A DNA stretch of 7,880 bases from Candidatus Buchananbacteria bacterium. Lineage in GTDB: Bacteria > Patescibacteriota > Patescibacteriia > CAIXNZ01. The translations under genes were made by a program, and so were the position numbers. How positions within the stretch are numbered: position 1 is the stretch's first letter; every line of letters starts with the position of its first letter. Where the stretch lies: positions 1-7,880 of the forward strand of contig JAUVKC010000047.1 of the NCBI GenBank assembly GCA_030592165.1, written 5' to 3'. The notes under the pieces are model-generated. The model worked only from the letters and a program-made list of their open reading frames with translations, did not search any database and was not told the DNA's origin. Shown piece after piece: positions 4,834 to 7,880 of this stretch.

Positions 4834-6219
4834 TTAAATATTATAAAGTCTTTGTTTTATTTGTTCTATTTCACGTCGAATTCTTTCATCATTATCATAG
4901 TCTTTTTTTATTTTAGAAACAGCATGCATTGCTGTTGTGTGATCTCTACCACCAAGTTCATGTCCAATTGTGGGGAACGAACTTTTAATCTCTTCTCTTA
5001 AAAGAAACATGGAAATTTGTCTAGGTATAACTAATTTTTTTTCTCGACATTTGCCAGTTAAATCTTCAAGACCAATATCGTAAAAGGCTGCGACAGTATT
5101 TATTATTTCTTTGGCAGTTACTGATTTTTTTTGTAAATTAGTTGTTAGGCTAGAAAGAATAGCTTTTACTGATTCAAGCGTTGGAGTGTTATTATTTAGA
5201 TCATGAAAGGCAATTATTCTATTTAGAGCTCCTTCAAGCTCTCTAACGTTACTGGAAATATTAGTAGCTAAATAATTTAAAATAGCCTGCTCAAGTTTGT
5301 ATTTTTTAGCTAAAAGTTTATGCTCTAAAATTGCCACTCTTGTCTCATAGTCAGGTAGTGACACATCAGCTATCATTCCCCACTCAAAACGCGTTAAAAG
5401 GCGATTTTCCAGGGCAGGAATTGATTTTGGTGGACGGTCAGAGGTTAAAACAATTTGTTTATTATTTTGATGTAAAGAATTAAAGGTATGGAAAAATTCT
5501 TCTTGAGTTCCTTCTTTTCCGGCAAGAAATTGAATGTCGTCAATTAAAAGGACATCTACTGAACGATATAAATCTTTAAAGCTAGACGCTTTGCCGGTTG
5601 AAATAGAATTAATAAAATCATTAGTAAATTTTTCACAGGTGATATAAAGAATTTTATGTTTGGGGTTTTTATTGATAATTTGATGACCAATAGCTTGAAG
5701 TAGGTGAGTTTTACCCAAGCCTGCACCACCATAAATAAAAAGAGGATTGTAAGTGGTGCCTGGAGTTTCAGCTACAGCAGAAGAGGCTGCCCGGGCAAGT
5801 TCGTTGTTTTTACCAACTATAAAAGAATTGAAATTATATTGTGGGTTTAAGCCATAAGAATTATCATTACTTACTTGTTCAGGATTAGGAGATGAAACGG
5901 CTTTTTTAGAAGACATTGGTTCTGTTATTTTTTCTGATTTTTCTTCTATGTTTTTAGCCTCATTGTTTTTTATGGAAGCAACTTTAAATTCAATTTTTTT
6001 AATATCATTTTCAGTGATACTTCTGAGGGCGTTTAAAATCTCAGAGTTATATTTTTTTTCTAACCAACTTTTTGTGAAAGCATTTGGTACTCCAAGTAAA
6101 ATTAATTTTTCATCGATATCCAAAATAAACGTACCCTTAAACCAGGTAGTAAAATTAGCTTTACTTAAAGAAAGCTCTAATTCACCAAGGACTGCTTGCC
6201 AAATTTGTTGTGTGTTCAT
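4834..6219 (-). CDS. dnaA: Chromosomal replication initiator DnaA
   Basis: A 461-residue AAA+ ATPase that binds DnaA boxes, oligomerises with ATP and opens oriC. Domain I is about 1-80 (MNTQQIWQAVLGELELSLSK; W7 and nearby acidic residues contact helicase or regulators). A polar linker spans 81-125. Domain III has Walker A GGAGLGKT (164-171), Walker B LLIDDIQF (224-231), sensor-1 region VLTSDRPP (257-264) and box VII RLLTRFEWG (273-281) with the arginine finger. Domain IV ends with the DNA-binding signature GGRDHTTAMHAV (423-434). Length is typical. The start at 6217-6219 is chosen because domain I begins there and AGGGG lies 4 nt before it. The in-frame ATG at 6298-6300 would add 27 unrelated hydrophobic residues and no Shine-Dalgarno site. 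It is transcribed toward the origin and diverges from rpmH. Confidence 0.97.
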   Translation of the reverse strand: MNTQQIWQAVLGELELSLSKANFTTWFKGTFILDIDEKLILLGVPNAFTKSWLEKKYNSEILNALRSITENDIKKIEFKVASIKNNEAKNIEEKSEKITEPMSSKKAVSSPNPEQVSNDNSYGLNPQYNFNSFIVGKNNELARAASSAVAETPGTTYNPLFIYGGAGLGKTHLLQAIGHQIINKNPKHKILYITCEKFTNDFINSISTGKASSFKDLYRSVDVLLIDDIQFLAGKEGTQEEFFHTFNSLHQNNKQIVLTSDRPPKSIPALENRLLTRFEWGMIADVSLPDYETRVAILEHKLLAKKYKLEQAILNYLATNISSNVRELEGALNRIIAFHDLNNNTPTLESVKAILSSLTTNLQKKSVTAKEIINTVAAFYDIGLEDLTGKCREKKLVIPRQISMFLLREEIKSSFPTIGHELGGRDHTTAMHAVSKIKKDYDNDERIRREIEQIKQRLYNI

Positions 6220-6279
6220 AATCCCCTGAAGATATTTTTTAAAACAGAAAAATGGAAGAAGGTAATAACTGAGGAAAGT

Positions 6280-6285
6280 ATTATA
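6280..6285 (-). promoter_or_regulatory. Candidate -10 of the dnaA promoter
   Basis: A perfect TATAAT occurs on the minus strand about 60 nt before the chosen dnaA start. The -35 position (near 6303-6308, TTCTTT) is poor, so the promoter would be weak or activator-dependent. A second candidate lies further upstream (TTGTTA around 6311). Confidence 0.35.
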
Positions 6286-6391
6286 TGAAAATATTACCAC
6301 AGAAAGAAAGATAACAAAACACTTGAAAAGAAGGTAAATGTTAATATGGTGTTTATATCTTGTGGATTCATTTTAAACTAATAATTTAGTT

Positions 6392-6420
6392 TTGACAAAT
6401 TTTTCCACACCTGCTATTAT
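6392..6420 (+). promoter_or_regulatory. rpmH promoter with embedded DnaA-box-like site
   Basis: A consensus -35 TTGACA (6392-6397), a 17-nt spacer and -10 TATTAT (6415-6420) give a start near 6427 and a leader of about 70 nt before rpmH. TTTTCCACA (6401-6409), one base from the DnaA box TTATCCACA, fills the spacer between -35 and -10. A weaker TGTGGAT lies at 6361-6367. Confidence 0.7.
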
Positions 6421-6498
6421 AGTTTTAATATAAAGTAGAAAGTTGGAAAGTTAAAAAGAGCTTCTATTTTATAATATTATAACTTTTAAATAAACATT

Positions 6499-6660
6499 AT
6501 GCCGAAAAGAACATATCAGCCCAAGAAAAGAAAAAGGGCAAAAAAACATGGCTTTCTTTCAAGAATGAAATCTTCTTCAGGACAAGACGTTATAAACAGA
6601 AGAAGAGCTAAGGGAAGAAAAAAGCTGAGTGTTTCAAGTGAACGTAAAGCAAAGAAATAA
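6499..6660 (+). CDS. rpmH: 50S ribosomal protein L34 (bL34)
   Basis: A 53-residue, extremely basic protein of the large ribosomal subunit. It begins MPKRTYQPKKRKRAKKHGFL and continues SRMKSSSGQDVINRRRAKGRKKLS, the L34 signature (family: KRTFQPxxxKRxRxHGFxxRM-T-xGRxVLxxRRxKGRxxLS). It is slightly longer than the usual 44-47 residues because of a short basic tail (VSSERKAKK). The position divergent from dnaA and upstream of rnpA is the standard one in bacteria. It has a strong promoter, no visible Shine-Dalgarno site before the ATG, and a terminator directly after the stop. Confidence 0.96.
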   Translation: MPKRTYQPKKRKRAKKHGFLSRMKSSSGQDVINRRRAKGRKKLSVSSERKAKK

Positions 6661-6661
6661 A

Positions 6662-6692
6662 AAAAAGCTAGGCAATTTTGTCTAGTTTTTTT
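6662..6692 (+). terminator. Rho-independent terminator after rpmH
   Basis: The stem CTAGGCA/TGTCTAG (6668-6674 with 6679-6685, one G-T pair) with loop ATTT is followed by seven T at 6686-6692. It starts right after the rpmH stop and separates rpmH from rnpA, which are usually co-transcribed. Confidence 0.8.
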
Positions 6693-6711
6693 GAGATGTC
6701 AACTTATAACG

Positions 6712-6741
6712 TTGTTACAAACATACGCATTGTAGTCTAAT
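6712..6741 (+). promoter_or_regulatory. Candidate rnpA-yidD promoter
   Basis: TTGTTA (6712-6717), an 18-nt spacer and TCTAAT (6736-6741) would start transcription near 6748, leaving a leader of under 30 nt. It would supply the rnpA promoter made necessary by the terminator after rpmH. Confidence 0.45.
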
Positions 6742-6775
6742 CTCATCCTTAAAATTTGTAACTTTGCACCTCTTT

Positions 6776-7129
6776 ATGTTAAAGAAACAAAACCGTATAA
6801 CTAAAAACAAAGAGTTTGAAGTGGTCATGAAACAAAAAAAGGCAGTTTATTGTCCTGTTCTTATGATTAAGTATGTTAAGAATGATTTCGCTTTTTCACG
6901 TTTTGGTATCATAGTTTCAAATAAGATAAGTAAAAAAGCCTATCAAAGGAATTTAATTAAAAGAAGAATAAGAGAAATTATAAGAATAAATTTTGCAAAG
7001 ATTAAAAAAGGTAATGATCTTGTCATTATAGTTTCACCTAAAATTATAAATAAAGAGGCAAAGATAATGTCACATGACGAGATGGAAGAGGTTTTATTAA
7101 ATACACTTAAAAAAGCTAACTTAGTATGA
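6776..7129 (+). CDS. rnpA: Ribonuclease P protein component
   Basis: A 117-residue basic protein that binds the catalytic RNase P RNA and helps it cut the 5' leader from precursor tRNAs. The N-terminus KQNRITKNKEFEVVMKQ (4-20) is typical, with the Phe of the substrate-binding cleft at F14. SRFGIIVSNKISKKAYQRN (41-59) leads into the RNR motif RNLIKRRIRE (58-67), whose Arg/Lys contact RNA. The chosen ATG at 6776-6778 matches the family start (M-x-K-x-x-R); an in-frame TTG at 6764 would add four residues without support. There is no Shine-Dalgarno site. The stop overlaps the yidD start (ATGA at 7126-7129), implying translational coupling. Confidence 0.95.
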   Translation: MLKKQNRITKNKEFEVVMKQKKAVYCPVLMIKYVKNDFAFSRFGIIVSNKISKKAYQRNLIKRRIREIIRINFAKIKKGNDLVIIVSPKIINKEAKIMSHDEMEEVLLNTLKKANLV

Positions 7130-7359
7130 AAAAATTTGTTTTATTTGCCATAAAAGTATATCAAAAGACTTTTTCTTTTGATCACGGACCTTTTTCTAGA
7201 GTTTTTCAATATTGGGGTTGTAAGTATCATCCCAGTTGTAGTCAGTATACTTATGAAGCGATTGATAAGTATGGCTTGATAAGGGGCGCTTGGAAAGGAA
7301 CAAAAAGAATAGTCCGCTGTAATCCCTGGTCTCATGGGGGGCATGATCCAGTAGAATAA
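7126..7359 (+). CDS. yidD: Membrane protein insertion efficiency factor YidD
   Basis: A 77-residue protein of the YidD family (formerly DUF37), attached to the inner face of the cytoplasmic membrane and assisting YidC/Sec insertion of membrane proteins. The N-terminal amphipathic stretch KKFVLFAIKVYQKTFS (2-17) leads to the hallmark CKYHPSCSQYTYEAIDKYG (32-50), with C32 and C38, and then GAWKGTKRIVRCNPWSHGG (54-72) with C65 and the closing GGHDPV. Length is normal for the family. It overlaps rnpA by 4 nt and uses no Shine-Dalgarno site. yidC, its usual downstream partner, is absent: a terminator and a convergent unknown gene follow instead. Confidence 0.95.
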   Translation: MKKFVLFAIKVYQKTFSFDHGPFSRVFQYWGCKYHPSCSQYTYEAIDKYGLIRGAWKGTKRIVRCNPWSHGGHDPVE

Positions 7360-7388
7360 AAAAACACCCGTAAATTTACGGGTGTTTT
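7358..7388. terminator. Bidirectional terminator between yidD and the convergent gene
   Basis: The perfect palindrome AACACCCGTAAATTTACGGG and its flanks (7361-7388, centre 7374/7375) has a GC-rich stem with an A run on the left and TTTT on the right. It ends rnpA-yidD on the plus strand and the unknown gene on the minus strand. The last codons of the unknown gene (His-Pro-stop, 7376-7384) lie inside the stem, and the yidD stop overlaps its edge. Confidence 0.85.
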
Positions 7389-7880
7389 AAGTTTAGAATA
7401 TTTACAGGCATGTCAGAATCAATTTTCATGCCTCTAATATCCGGGATTATTTCTGTAATCCCAAAATTTGTAAGTAAGTCCATTTTTGGTATTCTGGCTG
7501 TTTTGCAAAATTCACCAAATTGAAAGACTTCCTGATCAGTCATCAGAGAAAGAACCAAACAGGGATCGCAACCTTCAAAGAAGGTTTCATTATTTAAAAA
7601 TTTAAATAAATTTTCAAGATAAGCTCGTTGTAGTGTGTTGGTGTCGTTAATAGGTAAATATACTGTTTCAAACATCCATTTGCGTAAATTTTTAAATTTA
7701 ATAGCCGTTTCTGAGTTCTCGAAAGAAATTTGACCTTGTTCACCACTTTCACAAATAAGTGCTTTCATACAGGTTTCAACTCTTTTTCTCTGGTATGAGC
7801 CAAAAAAATTGATTTTCGAATCATTTAATCTCGTGTAATAGCCCAGCCTTTTGGCATCGTTGTAGTCAGAAAAAGTATAG
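7376..7880 (-). CDS. Unrecognised protein, N-terminus beyond the window
   Basis: The frame is open from the window edge to TAA at 7376-7378, giving at least 167 codons. The ATG at 7766-7768 is probably internal: the 37 codons before it look like protein (YTFSDYNDAKRLGYYTRL, then INFFGSYQRKRVETC), and no Shine-Dalgarno site precedes that ATG. I recognise no family. No long hydrophobic segment or repeat is visible. Five Cys occur, including CDPC about 60 residues past the internal Met and one in FGEFCKTARIPKMDLLTNFG; these are too scattered for a clear metal site. Composition is that of a soluble alpha/beta protein with aromatic-rich helices (LRKWMFETVYL, YLENLFKFLNNETFF). Its minus-strand direction against yidD interrupts the usual yidD-yidC order, suggesting rearrangement or insertion here. 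Confidence 0.65.
   Translation of the reverse strand, partial: YTFSDYNDAKRLGYYTRLNDSKINFFGSYQRKRVETCMKALICESGEQGQISFENSETAIKFKNLRKWMFETVYLPINDTNTLQRAYLENLFKFLNNETFFEGCDPCLVLSLMTDQEVFQFGEFCKTARIPKMDLLTNFGITEIIPDIRGMKIDSDMPVNILNLKHP

Noticed and set aside
5948..6229. Plus-strand open frame of 93 codons
   Set aside because: It is antisense to the dnaA domain I and linker coding region.
6220..6300. N-terminal extension of dnaA from the ATG at 6298-6300
   Set aside because: The 27 extra residues are hydrophobic and unlike DnaA domain I, the internal ATG at 6217 has an AGGGG site and matches the family start, and the extension covers the likely promoter.
6764..6775. TTG start four codons upstream for rnpA
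   Set aside because: The ATG at 6776 matches the family N-terminus, and nothing favours the earlier codon.
7141..7344. Minus-strand open frame of 67 codons
   Set aside because: It is antisense to yidD, which carries the full family signature.

Overview
The window is AT-rich bacterial chromosomal DNA centred on the replication-origin neighbourhood. The order is the ancestral one: dnaN and dnaA on the minus strand, then divergent rpmH, rnpA and yidD on the plus strand. The lineage cannot be fixed from this window. Very AT-rich compact genes, scarce Shine-Dalgarno sites and genes such as the membrane-anchored glycosidase and the startless DUF6485-like reading frame would fit a Patescibacteria (CPR) genome assembled from a metagenome. 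That placement is inference; other AT-rich bacteria are possible.

Layout. 1-128 is a perfect palindrome at the window edge, probably an assembly or library fold-back seeded by a real terminator hairpin. 129-299 holds a good minus-strand promoter that would drive only a very short transcript, with one tiny doubtful ORF. 300-2202 is a minus-strand pair: a DMT/EamA transporter followed by a membrane-anchored clan GH-A-type glycosidase. 2203-2268 holds a 20-bp palindrome. 2269-2940 is a DEDDy-type 3'-5' exonuclease. 2941-3250 holds a DUF6485-like frame with no usable start codon and a strong terminator. 3252-3329 is a 25-codon ORF behind the best ribosome-binding site in the window, apparently co-transcribed with dnaN. 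3374-4534 is dnaN. 4535-4833 is the likely oriC. 4834-6219 is dnaA. 6220-6498 is the divergent dnaA/rpmH promoter region. Then come rpmH with its own terminator, rnpA overlapping yidD, a bidirectional terminator, and an unrecognised minus-strand gene running off the right edge.

How it fits together. DnaA would bind perfect boxes at 4588-4596 and 4743-4751 and open the AT-rich stretch at about 4540-4584. That stretch is preceded by a box, a short GC cluster and five DnaA-trio-like triplets, the arrangement of the basal origin unwinding system. The sign of GC skew differs between dnaN and dnaA although both lie on the same strand, which independently puts the origin between them. DnaN is the clamp loaded after opening. 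A DnaA-box-like site sits between the -35 and -10 of the rpmH promoter, suggesting DnaA may influence ribosomal-protein or its own transcription. RnpA (RNase P protein) and YidD (membrane insertion) are the usual housekeeping partners here, but yidC does not follow. I see no CRISPR array, tRNA, rRNA or insertion sequence.
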